From positions 161,705,052 to 161,769,051 of the forward strand of contig CM060977.1 of assembly GCA_030765065.1 (NCBI GenBank): a DNA stretch of 64,000 bases, read 5' to 3'. Both the position numbers and the translations under genes were made by a program. The notes beneath the pieces were generated by a model. The model was given only the letters and a program-made list of their open reading frames with translations. It searched no databases and had not been told where the DNA came from. Positions 1 through 11,174 of the stretch are shown in pieces (the stretch's first letter is position 1; each line of letters opens with the position of its first letter). The DNA is from Deroplatys truncata. Its lineage: Eukaryota; Arthropoda; Insecta; Mantodea; Mantidae.

Positions 1-347
1 CTCAAAGCTCTCTATATCAGTGAAGTGTTATTTAAATCGTATCAAGTATTAATAAAAGTGAAGTAAAATTATAATCTGTGTAAGCCTACATTATTAGTCG
101 TACCACAACCCTGCTAAGAGAAACGTGTCTCTAACAATAATACTGACGCAGCCGAGGCAAACATAAATATATAATATTTAAAGAAGCAGTTAAATTACAA
201 AGTTAATATTTTTTTTAAACTTGGGGCAAAGGCCACCTGAAAGCACATTTGGGGCGAAGGCTACCGGAAACTGTTTACTATACGTGCGGTTGCAACTACT
301 GCAAGTTCGGCTCCCCAACAGTTGAAATGCGATACAACTCCTTCTAA
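1..347 (+). mobile_element. LTR-type repeat family B, right part plus leader (copy B1)
   Basis: The window opens inside a family B LTR-like repeat. The LTR-like part ends near 199 at a TTACA end. A leader with two TGGGGC-type blocks follows (about 224-260), then the GGCTCCCCAACAGTTG block near 309-325. The same order is seen in the copies starting at 22,760 and 36,059. This is an old LTR-element fossil of undetermined superfamily; no gag or pol coding sequence is visible beside it. A SINE head interrupts the leader just downstream. Confidence 0.55.
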
Positions 348-423
348 AATACTCCTTTCTCAGGTTTGAACCCGCAACCTCGGAAACTAGAGGCTAGCAT
401 AGTAACCACTACACCACGAGGAC
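345..423 (-). mobile_element. tRNA-derived SINE head (fragment)
   Basis: Read on the minus strand, the segment has a tRNA-like A box (GGTGTAGTGGTTACTATGC) and a B box (GTTGCGGGTTCAAACC) about 35 nt apart. These are internal RNA polymerase III promoter elements. The wording GCTAGCCTCTAG between the boxes is shared with the longer SINEs at 49.26 and 62.62 kb, so this is a 3'-truncated member of the same family. It sits at the edge of a family B leader. Confidence 0.65.
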
Positions 424-764
424 GATGAACCTGACAGGATCATTATATCATGACATGTGTTAATTCCAACATATCCGCTTATTGTCAATTTAGGAGAAGG
501 AAAACTGATTCGTAACAATAGCAGCACCTTCTCTACGCATTACCTATCATCTATTTAGCATTTATTATTTTGGCTAATTTATAAATTATTCAAGCAAAAC
601 TTTATTTTTCTATGAACTTTCTGTTATTAAGTGTTCTCCAGAAGTGCTTCCAGTTCGATTTTGGGTTAGGTACACAAGAGGCTGAGACGAAAGCTATTTA
701 AGAATAAGATAGATATATAGTTTCTTAAAAACAACACCCATAACGCTTAGCGAGATAGCAAACC

Positions 765-972
765 GGGGACCCATGTCCGGTAAGGCAGGGTTCGAACACT
801 GTGGGGTAACATAGTTGACGATACTCCGGATATGCTGAAGGGTGCAGGTTCCAAATTTTGTCGGGAGTTTCTGTACAAAATCTGGAAAACACATCCATCA
901 TCATATCCGAAGTGTTATCGAACTTCGACGACACACAGTGGTCAATCCACGCATATCCGGACATGGGTTCCC
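765..972. repeat. Short inverted-repeat element (about 208 bp)
   Basis: GGGGACCCATGTCCGG at 765-780 is matched in inverted orientation by CCGGACATGGGTTCCC at 957-972 (one mismatch). A second inner pair, GGATATGC near 828 and GCATATCC near 950, is also inverted. A GGGTTCGAAC box lies at about 788. It could be a MITE or a folded SINE relative; I cannot place it in a family. The short open frames across it look like chance. Confidence 0.5.
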
Positions 973-1129
973 TTTAAAAAATTACAAGTTTGCCAGATGT
1001 AAGATTATCTACTCTTTGCATAAGCTGATGCGAAACAAAACAACGACCACTTGATACTTCAAAGTGCATTGCTGCTGTTCTTTCAACGCTTCCCATATGG
1101 TCAATTACCTTCGGGCTGAACCCAGCGGG

Positions 1130-1362
1130 CGGATTGCGTTACTTCCGATGGTAGGGCGATAATGAGGATCATTGTACCATCGAGAGGGCTTACACCTTTT
1201 GCCGTGAAACCACGTTGGGCTGGAGATATCTCACATGAGCTAACCAGAGTTGAAGACTTGGATAGGGGCGACTTAAAATCGCCGCTCTAGAGCGCGATTC
1301 AAACCATGGGCCCTCAGTATGAGAGTCGCAACGAAACCACTGAGCTACCCCAGCACCCTGCT
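1130..1362 (-). mobile_element. tRNA-derived SINE, second family
   Basis: On the minus strand the head reads GGGGTAGCTCAGTGGTTTCG (A box) followed by CATGGTTTGAATCGCGC (B box), a convincing tRNA-like pol III promoter. The body then continues towards lower coordinates. The left boundary is uncertain because no A-rich tail or target duplication was resolved. The head differs from the 49.26/62.62-kb SINE family. Confidence 0.6.
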
Positions 1363-1449
1363 TTACATATTGGGCCGTTTAAAGGAATAATAGCAAATAT
1401 TTCGTAAATGATTAACGTCACAATTTTCTTATCCGATCGTTGCATTTTT

Positions 1450-2268
1450 ACTTTCTCTACTACGTATAGTAAGTAGGGGAAGTATTGTATTCCACCCAAA
1501 AATTCGATACCGAGACTTCACCGGAAATACATGTTTTGAGACCCCCTGAATCCAAAAAAAATTGTTCGAAACATGTCCGTGTGTGTGTCTCTGTGTGTGT
1601 CTGTGAACAGCATAACTCAGAAACGAACAGTCGGATAAACACCAAACTTGGTATTTAGGTTCAGTATCTTCCAGAGATGCGATACGAAGGTTTTCAAGAA
1701 AATCCCCCCACCCCAGATTACCCTTTACATGGAACACTTTTCGAAAATTTTAATTTTCTCAAAAACGATTTTGATTAAACTATCATATGCTTAAGATATT
1801 TTCATGACAAATAAAATGTATATCTTGAATTTTCTAGGAATGTCTCCAAAAGTATTCTTCATTGTGAACGACTTTTGCATAACTGGTAAACCATAAGAGA
1901 TAGACAAAAATTTACTACACAAAATGTAGATCGCGTTAAAATACACAATTTGTCATACATTTTTTTTGAGTGAACCATTTTCGAGATATTTTTTATTATT
2001 CCCTTAAATTTTCCAATACTTTTTCTCAAATGGGAATTCGTTATTCATTTTTTATGTCCTGGAAATACAAAGAGAATGGAATGCGCCACATAGCAACCAA
2101 CTCTTAAAATATTTGACTATCGCTTAAAGTCTACCAATTCCCCTTGCATTTACAAGAAAATTAGCAATAAGATTAACATCTCGATTAACATGGGGCATAT
2201 GGAGAATAAGAGTTTGTAAAAATAGTTTTACAAGAGTAGAGAAAGTCATGTGAGTGTGTCACATCAGA
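1450..2268 (+). mobile_element. Family A repeat (HINE/DINE-like), full length, copy A1
   Basis: This is an intact-looking copy of the commonest repeat in the window. It begins ACTTTCTCTAC inside a T run. A short GT-rich microsatellite (about 1578-1600) is followed by a conserved block ending in CCAAACTTGGTATTTAGG. It ends with the complementary GTAGAGAAAGT and a small hairpin-forming tail finishing ACATCAGA before another T run. There is no coding capacity. The asymmetric terminal inverted repeat, the 3' hairpin and the internal microsatellite are the known architecture of Helentron-associated non-autonomous elements such as DINE-1; the assignment is inference. Confidence 0.7.
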
Positions 2269-3189
2269 ATTTTTTTTAGTTACGTATTATTCACTGAGAA
2301 TGCAGAAAATTTCAGATTATTTACAGAATAAACTTTGATTCGTACCAATATCTCAATTTTTAACATTCTAATTAAATTCGCTAAGTTGTTTTTATAAAAT
2401 AAAAAATAACAACCTTTTCCATGCAATAGGATTCTTTTTGGGGGGATGCATGAAGATTCCATCCTTAACAGATGCGGACCTAAATATGAGGTTTGGTTCT
2501 TTACGCCTTTTTCATGTTTTACCTCTTACGCACATAAAGAACCTTATTCTGAAATGCTTTCGAGTTGGATTCAGAGGTCCTCAAAACGTATGTTCTCGGT
2601 GAAATCGCAATATCAAATATTTTAATTGAATAAAATACTTCTGCTTGAGGTAAGCGTTAGAGAGAATAAAAGACCAAGGAAAATTTGTAAGAATGAATAG
2701 AATTGTGCCGGATGTCCCTCCAAAAACATTAAATTGACATAACGTCAAAATAGGCAAATGGCCACTTTGTTGTAGCAATATATGGTTTAGTATTAGGTAA
2801 AGTATTTTTAAAAGAGTATTTTACCCGCTATTAAGCATATGCGCAGTTAATACAGTAATAGGTTAAATTACCTTCAAGTACTTTGTTTTATGTGCATACA
2901 CATATCAACTTTAAAATTACCTTCTGGTAGCAAAATAATAAGTTTTAAAATTTCAGGTTTACGCGATTTGGTAAGGGACTTTTTGTTCGTCCCGATTAAA
3001 GTTAGCATGGATAGATTGCTTCCGGTGTATGTTTCTCCTGTGTTTCTCTTTTTCGTTATCCTGGTTGTTTTTGCTGTCTTGCACATAAATACACATATTT
3101 ACAAAGTGTGTCCATGGGGATGTCAGTTCAGAAAACAGTTTCTAGGGCTTTTATGTATATTTTAATTCAAACAATTACACTAGTCTGCA
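2269..3189. other. Stretch without recognised features
   Basis: AT-rich sequence between copy A1 and the inverted-repeat locus at 3.2 kb. It contains only short open frames with no family resemblance. I see no RNA gene or repeat here that matches elsewhere in the window. Confidence 0.5.
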
Positions 3190-3235
3190 TGATATCGGAT
3201 GACTGAAAACTAATAAGTGATTCTGATTCGCTTTT

Positions 3236-4063
3236 TTATGCTGATTTCAGAACTACTTTTAGTGTTTTTCTTTCACAATTTCACTTCAAAAATATACAGA
3301 TATAAAGATATTGCTACCGCCACTACACATAAAATTGGGCTTGATGAAGCAATTTGTAAGGGCTCTACCACAGGATGGACCCTGCTTCAAGTACCTTTAC
3401 AAGAAATTAAACGCTGGAATATTTGTTGGTCCTCAAATAAAGAAATTGATGAAGAATGAAGATTTTGAGAAGACAATGAATGAGAGAGAAATAGAAGCAT
3501 GGACCGCCTTCCGATCAGTTACTGAAAACTTCTTAGGCAATAACAAAGTTCCTAATTACAAGGTCATTGTCGAAACAATGTTGGAAAATTTCAAGAAGAT
3601 GGGTTGTAACATGAGTGTGAAGATGCATTTTCTGCATTCACATATCGACTACTTTCCAGAAAATCTGGGACATTATAGTGAGGAGCAGGGTGAATGTTTT
3701 CACCAAGGTATTAAGGAAATGGAGAGGAGGTACCAGGGGAGATGGAATGAAACTATGATGGCCGACTACTGTTGGAGTTGAGGAGGGACAGTCATCTTCA
3801 AGGACCTGCAAGGAAGTCAAATAAGAGAAAGTTTGAAAAAAATTAAATGAAACATTTTGACTTCTTGATTTGTTAAAATGTAGTCATGAAATAAATCAGG
3901 GGAGTTCTTGAGAGTATTCTTAAAATGTTTTTGAATAAAAACTTACCTTGTGTAAAATAGTATTTGAATACTTTTCTACGCTCATTAGTAAAGTTGTCAA
4001 AACTGTTGTGTAAAAACTTGACGTGATAGAAAAAACCGGAAGCTATTTCTGAAATCAGCATAA
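3236..4063. repeat. Inverted repeat flanking a transposon-type reading frame
   Basis: TTATGCTGATTTCAGAA at 3236-3252 has an exact 17-bp inverted match at 4047-4063. Weaker inverted similarity extends outward (to about 3190 and 4110) and inward (to about 3285 and 4015). Both arms look like a pyrimidine-AG splice acceptor followed by similar coding-like sequence on opposite strands. The minus arm ends in a CAAG/GTAAGT donor-like site near 3945. The structure could be an inverted duplication of an exon of a multicopy element, or terminal inverted repeats. Confidence 0.6.
3311..3781 (+). pseudogene. Fragment of a multicopy arthropod (transposon-associated) protein
   Basis: A 156-codon open frame rich in conserved-looking motifs: an LPPLHIKLGLMKQFV start, then GPQIKKL, FLGN, LGCNMS-type (here MGCNMSVKMHFLHSH), the block YFPENLGHYSEEQGECFHQ, and a carboxy end YQGRWNETMMADYCWS. 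From memory, close versions of this domain occur in many copies in arthropod and cnidarian genomes beside mobile DNA; I could not verify this and do not know a formal family name. Compared with that remembered pattern, about a dozen residues seem missing between FKYLYKKL and NAGIF. An upstream T-rich AG (3231-3250) could be a splice acceptor. It is probably a non-functional fragment, not a host gene. Confidence 0.55.
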
Positions 4064-4110
4064 TAAGTAGATTCAAGAACACCTACTTTTAAGAAATCAT
4101 CTGACAAAAG

Positions 4111-5258
4111 GTTTGAAAATGCAGACTAGTGTTATCTACAAGTGTCCAAATCGGTTAATGAAGCTAAGAGTGAGATAAAAGGCTATGCACTTAAGCGATA
4201 AAATCTGAGTGATAAGCACAGTGTTTTGCTCCCTCAAATACAAAACATGAAAAATGAAAAGATCATCTGGAGAGGAAAAGGAGGTTGAAAGCGTTGGAAA
4301 TTAGTGGGGTAAGAACCTACCTCCCAACTTCTTACGTCAGTGCCACAGTTAGTAAGGTTCACATCAAGCTTTGGGCAAGAGAGAATTTCGACTTTATGCT
4401 GCTCGAGACCACACCTTCATTTACTGGACCACACCGGCTCGGTGGGAAACGGCTGGAAAGACCTTGAAATTCACGCTAGACCTGTAACACAATAGTTTGT
4501 CACGCAGATAGAATTTTAAAAAGGATGGCCTAAAAAATTTAATGCCGAGCTGACACCTCCAAGTTCAATGCCCCGCCCCCACTTTCTAATCGATCCAACA
4601 TAAATTATACACCAAAATATTTGTGCTCTCGGTAAAGTGACTTGTTAAAATAACTTAAAATACAGCTAGTATCGGAAATGGCAACGATACTCAAGCTTTC
4701 ATCATTTTCGATTTTGAAGTTTTCCTTTATATTTAATAAGCTCTGCAGAGGTAAAGGTATGTTGTTATTTTTCTTTATTTATAGTCGCCTTGGCCTTTTA
4801 TGGTACCAATATGTCAATGACCCCGTAGCCAGGAACGCACTCCTGAATTTACACTTTCACATTTGATATTGTATATTTACTATTAAGAATTGGTTTAACC
4901 TTGGGCATTCTTGTGGATTTATGACTTGCTGATCAAAAGAGTAAATGACAGGCTGAGGATTTTTAATAATTACTAAAATAAATTATTTGATTCGATAAAG
5001 AATAAATCATAAGATGTAAAGCTCTTGTTCGCAAATGAGTGTTCCTTTTTCAGAGAATAATATCCCCGAAAATTCGCGTTGGACACTTTTAGAGAACTAC
5101 TGCGTAATACGCTGAAGTTCTTTGTTACTCTCGTCAATTAGGTCCAGTTTATTTTAGGAATTAATAGCTATTAGTTTACTTTGATTCATTTTTTTTTGTA
5201 AAATTCAAGTGCGGAAACCTTTACCAAATTCAAGAAAATGATCACAAAAAAATAAAAC
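4111..5258. other. Stretch without recognised features
   Basis: AT-rich sequence with no convincing gene or repeat. The open frames here are below 65 codons and lack recognisable motifs. Confidence 0.45.
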
Positions 5259-6079
5259 TTGATGTGTTACACTCACATGACTTTCTCTACTCTTGTACAA
5301 ACTATTTTTACAAACGCTTATTCTCCATATGCTTCATGTTAATCGAGATGTTAATCTTATTGCTAATTTTCTTGTAGATGCAAGGGGAATATGGTAGGCT
5401 TTAAGCGATAGTCAAATATTTTGAGAGTTGGTTGCTATGTGGCGCATTCCATTCTCTTTGCATGTCCAGGACATAAAAAAAATGAATAACGAATTCCCAT
5501 TTGAGAAAAAGTATTAGAAAATTTTAGGGAATAACAAGCAATATCTCTAAAATGGTTCACTCAACAACAAAAAATGTATATGACATAAATTGTGTATTTT
5601 AACGCTACATTTTTTGTGTAGTAAAATTTTGTCTATCTCTTATGGTTTACCAGTTATGCATAATGTCGTTCATAATGAAGAATACTTTTGGAGACATTCC
5701 CAGAAAATTCGAGATATGCATTTCATTTGCCATGAAAATATCTTAAAACATATATTTTAATCAAAATCGCTAGAGCATTTTTGAGAAAATTAAAATTTTC
5801 GAAAAATGTTCCTTGTAAAGGGTAATCTGGGGTGGGAGTATTTTCTTGAACGTCTTCGTGTAGCATTTCTGGAAGATACTGAACCTAAATACCAAGTTTG
5901 GTGTTTATCCGATTGTTCGTTTCTGAGTTATGCTGTTCAGACACACACACGTAATGTTTCCAAAAATGCTTCTTTTGGATTCAGGGGTCTCAAAACATGT
6001 ATTTCCGGTAAAATCTCGGTATCGAATTTTTGGGTGGAATACAATACTTCTCCTACTTACTATACGTAGTAGAGAAAGT
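5259..6079 (-). mobile_element. Family A repeat (HINE/DINE-like), full length, copy A2
   Basis: This minus-strand copy starts on the plus strand with TTGATGTGTTACACTCACATG and ACTTTCTCTACTC, and ends with GTAGTAGAGAAAGT before TAAAAA. The microsatellite portion is short (ACACACAC near 5940). The internal T/A-rich body matches copies A1 and A5 closely by eye. The copy lies in an A-rich target (AATAAAA on the left). Confidence 0.7.
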
Positions 6080-6128
6080 TAAAAAGCAAAGCAATCTCTG
6101 ATACCCTCCCCTTCATAGGACTTACAAG

Positions 6129-6430
6129 CTAACGATCAGGTGCCTGTCGGGGAGCCATGAATCAGAGTGACAACCAGAGTGGGTAATCAGCCCTATGCCC
6201 GGAATGAGAGCGAAGAAGGAAATGGTAGATGAGATATGAGAGATGAATGGCAGGAAAGATGAAGATGGAGTACCGGTGGAATGAGGAATTCCGGGGGAAA
6301 CCGGAGAACCCGGAGAAAATCCGCCCAGATGCCACTTCGTCCACCACAAGTACCACATGCTGTTCCCTGGGATTAAACCCGGGCCGCTTTGGTGAGAGGC
6401 GAGTGATCTAACCACTCGGTCACGACGCCG
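6129..6430 (-). mobile_element. tRNA-derived SINE, third family (Ser/Leu-like head)
   Basis: The minus strand begins GGCGTCGTGACCGAGTGGTT (A-box region, with a type II tRNA look). About 45 nt later comes GGCCCGGGTTTAATCCCAGG (B box). A pyrimidine-rich body with repeated CCGG/TTCC words follows. The block is much more GC-rich than its surroundings. The frames across it (6122-6436) are by-products of this repeat, not genes. Confidence 0.7.
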
Positions 6431-6436
6431 ACCCAC

Positions 6437-7329
6437 CTCTCAAAGTGGTTGAAAATAAAGATCGAGGGACACATTAAAAAAGACAACTAAGTTTAACAGT
6501 CACGTAGAAGTAACAGCGATAAATACAATATCTTGGCTTTATTAATAGAAATTCGTATACATTTAAAGGAAAAAAATACATTAATTCGATTATACACTTA
6601 TATTGTTAGACAAAATCGTGAATATTCTCTGTAATTTGAAATCCTATGGCAAAAAAGCGTATACGATTAATATAAAAAATGCCGTATAAATGTTTAAAAT
6701 ATTTACTTTTTGAAAGAATTGTATATATCTCCAGGTGCAAGGATTAAGAATGATTTAAAAAAAATTACTTCAAGAGTTTAACTTCCGTAAGAGATGTTAT
6801 GTGGTTAATGTTTTTTCACAAGGTTTTGCTTTCGATTGTGGTTCAATCCATACTACTGAATAAATTGCTTAGTATGTACCAAATAGAGTAACTAGTATCA
6901 GAAAACTTTTCTGCATTTCCAGAACAAATACTGATAAGAATGTTTCAATAAATGTAATGTTTAACCTGTATAACAAAACGCGTTATTTCATGTCTGAACA
7001 CCAGTTTAACAAAGTAGTAATTAATATTTATTTATCAGTAAACTTAAATTAATGCATTACAGTTAGGTATATAGGAACAAATTATTTAATTGAAATCTTG
7101 CCCCCCTTCCTTTTATCCTTGTTTGTTGATTGCCCCTTGTTTCCTGTGTTGTATTTGCATAATGAATATTGCATTTGTGCATTGGCCTGTTAAGTTTGTA
7201 TATAAATAGCATTTTATACAATAAACGCAATGAAAACTTACTAACGAACTGCTGAAAAGACGCGTGTCTCCTCTTTAAGACACTATCCATGCATAGGGTA
7301 TAAATCCTCAATTTTGAAGCATGTTTGGT
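6437..7329. other. Stretch without recognised features
   Basis: AT-rich sequence with no gene or repeat that I can support, up to the leader of the inverted family B copy. Confidence 0.45.
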
Positions 7330-8375
7330 TTTTGTTGTATTGAAGGAGTTGAATTGTATTTTTTTACGTTATTATTTGCCCCACGTTTTGGGAGCCAATT
7401 TGAAGTAGAATTTTTGGTAGCTGCTACGTATGGAAAGTCAGTTTGAAGATGTATTATAGTTCAACTGTTGGGGAGCCGAACTTGAAGTAGTTGCAACCGC
7501 ACGTATGGTACCCGGTAGCTTTCGTTTCGTAGGTTTAAAAGCATTAACTTTGTAATTTTGACTGTTTCTTTAAATATTATAAATAATGTTTGCTTCGGCT
7601 GCGTCAATATTTATATATATTTTCAGAGACACGAATATCTTAGCAGGGAGTGGTGCGACTGAAGAATGTAGGTTTACATAGATTTTACGTTTTTCTTCAC
7701 TCCATTTATTAACGCTTGACACGATTTAAATAGCACTTCACTGATATAGAAAAGCTGTGAGATTCTTTTGTTAATTACTTGCACTTTTTAACACGTAAAC
7801 TATTTTTTTACACAAAAACGTATTAAATTTTTCGAGGACACATCTCCCGTCCAGTTATGAGCACTGTCTAAAACAAACGCGTCCAGTTATGAGCGCTATC
7901 TACAAACAACTAACCTGATTTCAACCGCTTAAATTTGTAAATTTCTGTATTTCAAGTCTCTGATTGGCTATTCCTAATCCAATAGAATACATTTATTTAA
8001 TTTCAGCTTTTTTTCTGGTTGTTGATTGGTTATTTTATAAACTGTCACAAAATTTTACATTATTGTGTTACTCCAATAATGACTAGTAGCATTATTAAAC
8101 ATTCTTACTCATTATTGCCTCAAGGTTACCTCATTGTTACCTCATTGTTAGCAACTTTTAACCTATTATTCTCACAGCTCCTACATTATTAAATTACGTA
8201 ATACATCCACATAACATTATTGAACATGTATACAATAATATAAACATTTACATGACTGTAATATACACTTTTTATATATTGTTTCATATACATATTGCTT
8301 TAAGGCGGGCTGTTATTGAATTTATATATTATATAATTAGACTGAAATCATTTAAGTGTTAAAAATACTGCCTCA
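7330..8375 (-). mobile_element. LTR-type repeat family B, LTR plus leader (copy B2)
   Basis: Reading on the minus strand, TGAGGCAG at 8375 opens an ~825-bp LTR-like unit that closes near 7551 with TTACA. A leader follows with a GGGGAGCC-type block and, near 7376-7396, TTGGCTCCCAAAACGTGGGG. That resembles the lysine-tRNA primer-binding site used by many retroelements (TGGCGCCCAACGTGGGG). CCAAT-type motifs occur within the LTR. It is an old fossil with no body genes visible; the body appears to be missing entirely. Confidence 0.55.
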
Positions 8376-9099
8376 ATTTAGACAATCTTAGGCTTATACC
8401 GGACTGAAACAATATATTGGTCATTCAAAAATTATTACAATATAACACCATTATATGTCGTTTTTAGTTTACTGGCATTCAATTGCAAACGGAGTACAAA
8501 TTAAGGTGAAGGTTATTGAGGTCATTGTAAATATGTCCTTAAGAGATTTCATAACGTTTTTATTTTTTCCTTTTCCAAACCATTCGTGAACAGGTCACGC
8601 TGCAGCGGAGTCCAAGATAACGAAACGCCAAGGCGCTATGCAATCCGCAATGTTGCGGATAATTAATATTCCGAAGTCAAAGCAACACATAAAGTTCTTT
8701 GCTCTGTAGTTCTGCTATTTCTTCCTAAATTCGACAAAACTGGACTCCAAATCCATGTTATCTGCGCAAAAACTAGTTAGTTTCCATATTCGATTTAGAC
8801 GAACGATTCTTCTTTGCGAAGAAATAGGAATGTATAAAGTCAAGTGGTTGTCGTACTATATCTTCTTTCACTGATGGTGTTGTGTTATGTTATAAATGCA
8901 GAAAACATTAGCTTTCTTGCGTTCCAATTTCACTGCTCTTTTCGCAAATCAACTTTTTATCATATTTTCCCACCCATATAGTATATCCGACTTCAGAGAT
9001 CGCATTCCTCCACAAGGCCTCATCTTCGATCCACTCAGAGGCGGATGACATCGTTTAGGAGACAGGTTATGCATGCAAAGTGATATGAGATATAAAATA
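8376..9099. other. Stretch without recognised features
   Basis: Lies between the family B copy and the Tc1 element. No repeat shared with the rest of the window and no credible reading frame was seen. Confidence 0.45.
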
Positions 9100-10327
9100 C
9101 GTGATCAAAAGTATCCGGACACCTGGCTGAAAATGATGTACAAGTTCGTGGCGCCCCCCATCGGTAATGCTGGAAGTGAATATGGTGTTGGCCCACCCTT
9201 AGCCTTGATGACAGCGTTCACTCTCGCAGACATACTTTCAATCAGGTACTGGAAGGTTTCTTGGGGAATGGCAGCCCATTCTTCACGGAGTGCGGAACTG
9301 AGGAGAGGTATCGATGTAAGTCGGTGAGGCCTGGCACCAAGTCGGCGATCCAAAACATCCCAAAGGTGTTCTATAGGATTCAAGCCAGGACTCTGTGCAG
9401 GCCAGTCCATTACAGGGATTTTATTGTCATGTAACCACTCCGCCACAGCCCGTGCAGAATGAACAGGTGCTCGATCGTGTTGAAAGATGCAATCGCCATC
9501 CCCGAATTGCTCTTCAACAGTGGGAAGCAAGAAGGTGCTTAAAATATAAATGTAGGTCTGCGCTGTGATCGTGCCACGCAAAACAACAAGGGGTGCAAGC
9601 CCCCTCCAGGAAAAACACGAACACGCCATAACACCACCACCTCTGAATTTCACTGTTGGCACTACGCACGCTGGCAGATGACGTTCACCGGGCATTCACC
9701 ATATCCACACCCTGCTATCGGATCGCCACATTGTGTACCGTGATTCGTCACTCCACTCAACGTTTTGCCACTGTTCAAGCGCTTAATGTTGACGCTCCTT
9801 ACACCAAGCGAGGCGTCATTTGGCATTTTCCTGTGTGATGTGTGACTTATAAGCAGCCGCTCGACCATGGAATCCAAGGTTTCTCACCTCACGCCTAACT
9901 GTCATAGTACTTGGAGTGGATCCTGATGTGTTTGGAATTCCTGTGTGATGGTCTGGATAGATGTCTGCCTATTACTCTTACGACCCGGCGGTCTCTCTCA
10001 GTCAACAGACGAGGTCGGCCTGTACGCTTTTGTGCTGTACATGTCCCTTCACGTTTCCACTTCACTATCACATCAGAAACAGTGGACCTAGGGATGTTTA
10101 GGAGTATGGAAATCTCGCGTACAGACTTCTGACACAAGTGACACCGAATCACCTGACCACGTTCGAAGTCCGTGAGTTCCACGGAGCGTCCCATTCTGCT
10201 GTTTCACGATGTCTAATGACTGCTGAAGTTGCGGATAATGAGTACCAGGCAGTAGGTGGCAGCACAATGCACCTAAGATGAAAAACGTATGTTTGTGGGG
10301 TGTCCGGATACTTTTGATCACATAGTG
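9100..10327 (-). mobile_element. Tc1-like DNA transposon, copy T1 (decayed)
   Basis: Both ends carry the inverted word GTGATCAAAAGTATCCGGACACC (left arm from 9101, right arm ending 10,327 with CACATAGTG before a TA). The first few bases of the left arm are lost. The transposase is on the minus strand. The helix-turn-helix part (about 10,194-9,895) has GRSVELTDFERGQVI, the RSTVSDVIVKWKREGT helix and TGRPRLL. The catalytic part (9,695-9,105) has FQHDRAPVHSARAVAEW (second Asp) and PGLNPIEHLWDVLDRRL, the DD34E signature region, although the usual Glu position reads Asp here. The frame is broken between about 9,895 and 9,695. An extra ~45 bp near 10,215-10,275 is absent from copy T2. Confidence 0.9.
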
Positions 10328-10332
10328 TATCT

Positions 10333-11174
10333 ACTTTCTCTAACAAGTATATAGTAGGTAGAGAAGGTATTGCATTCCCCCAAAAATTCGATACCGAGAT
10401 TTTACCTGAAATACATACTTTGAGACCGTGTAAATAAATAAATAATTTTTTAGAAAAAGATACACGCATGTGTGTGTGCGTGTGCGTCTGCGTGTGCGCG
10501 CGCGCGCGCACATAATTCAACGAAAAGTTGCATAAATACCAAACTTGGTATTAAGGTTTAGTACCTCCCAAAGATGCGACACGAAGATTTTCAAGAAAAG
10601 CCCCCCATACCCCCAAACTACCCATTACATGAAACAGTTTAATTTTTTTTTTTTTTTTTATTTTTTAGAAAATTGCTCTAACGATTTTGATTAAAATACC
10701 ATACATTAACGATATTGTGTTAATAGCCTGTGAAGTCCTCTTCATTCGTAAATATCTGGTAAACATTAAGTGATAGACGAAAACTACTACACAGAAAATG
10801 TAATATCTTTAAAACACACAATTTATTCCAAATAACTTTTGTGTCATCAGTCATTTGCGAGATATCCGTTATTAATAATTCGAATTGTTCAATACTTAGT
10901 CATTCCTATAAAGTCCTATCGATTTTCAACTGTTTCTTGCGATGTCACAGAGTATGGAATTTTAAGGCCAGCATATATAATCCAGTTCTTTAACATTTGA
11001 CTATGGCTATTCCCTTTGTATGTATAACAAAATGTCTAATGCATCTATTTCCGGAAAGGTTTATCTCGAATAAAATGAATTAAATAGGAAAATAAACTTT
11101 CGTAAGAATAATTTGTGAACCCACTAATAAGCGATAGAGGGTAACAAAAATTTATACGAATGTAACACTTCAGA
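10333..11174 (+). mobile_element. Family A repeat, divergent subfamily, copy A3
   Basis: Starts ACTTTCTCTAAC five bases after the right end of the Tc1 copy, and ends with TGTAACACTTCAGA before TTTTT. The central GT/GC microsatellite is at about 10,470-10,510. The 3' half (ATTTGACTATGGCTATTCCC, then CTATTTCCGGAAAGGTTTAT) defines a subfamily shared with the copies at 13.0 and 20.1 kb. No coding capacity. Confidence 0.65.

Noticed and set aside
345-423. Functional tRNA gene
   Set aside because: A and B boxes are present, but no acceptor stem or anticodon arm can be paired, and the same head is found in SINE copies elsewhere in the window.
1450-2268. Classical Helitron (TC...CTRR) identity for family A
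   Set aside because: The ends do not show a 3' CTRR, and the insertion is in T or A runs rather than between A and T. The Helentron-type (HINE) reading fits better.
5806-6069. Recurrent MF(H/L)VKGNLGWG-type peptide across family A copies
   Set aside because: I considered it as a possible coding remnant because it recurs at 1.5, 5.9, 20.6 and 45.4 kb. The copies are simply similar DNA, the frame is short and contains the microsatellite, and no start or domain makes sense.
6122-6436. 104-codon minus-strand frame as a gene
   Set aside because: It coincides exactly with a tRNA-headed SINE. The composition and position explain the open frame.
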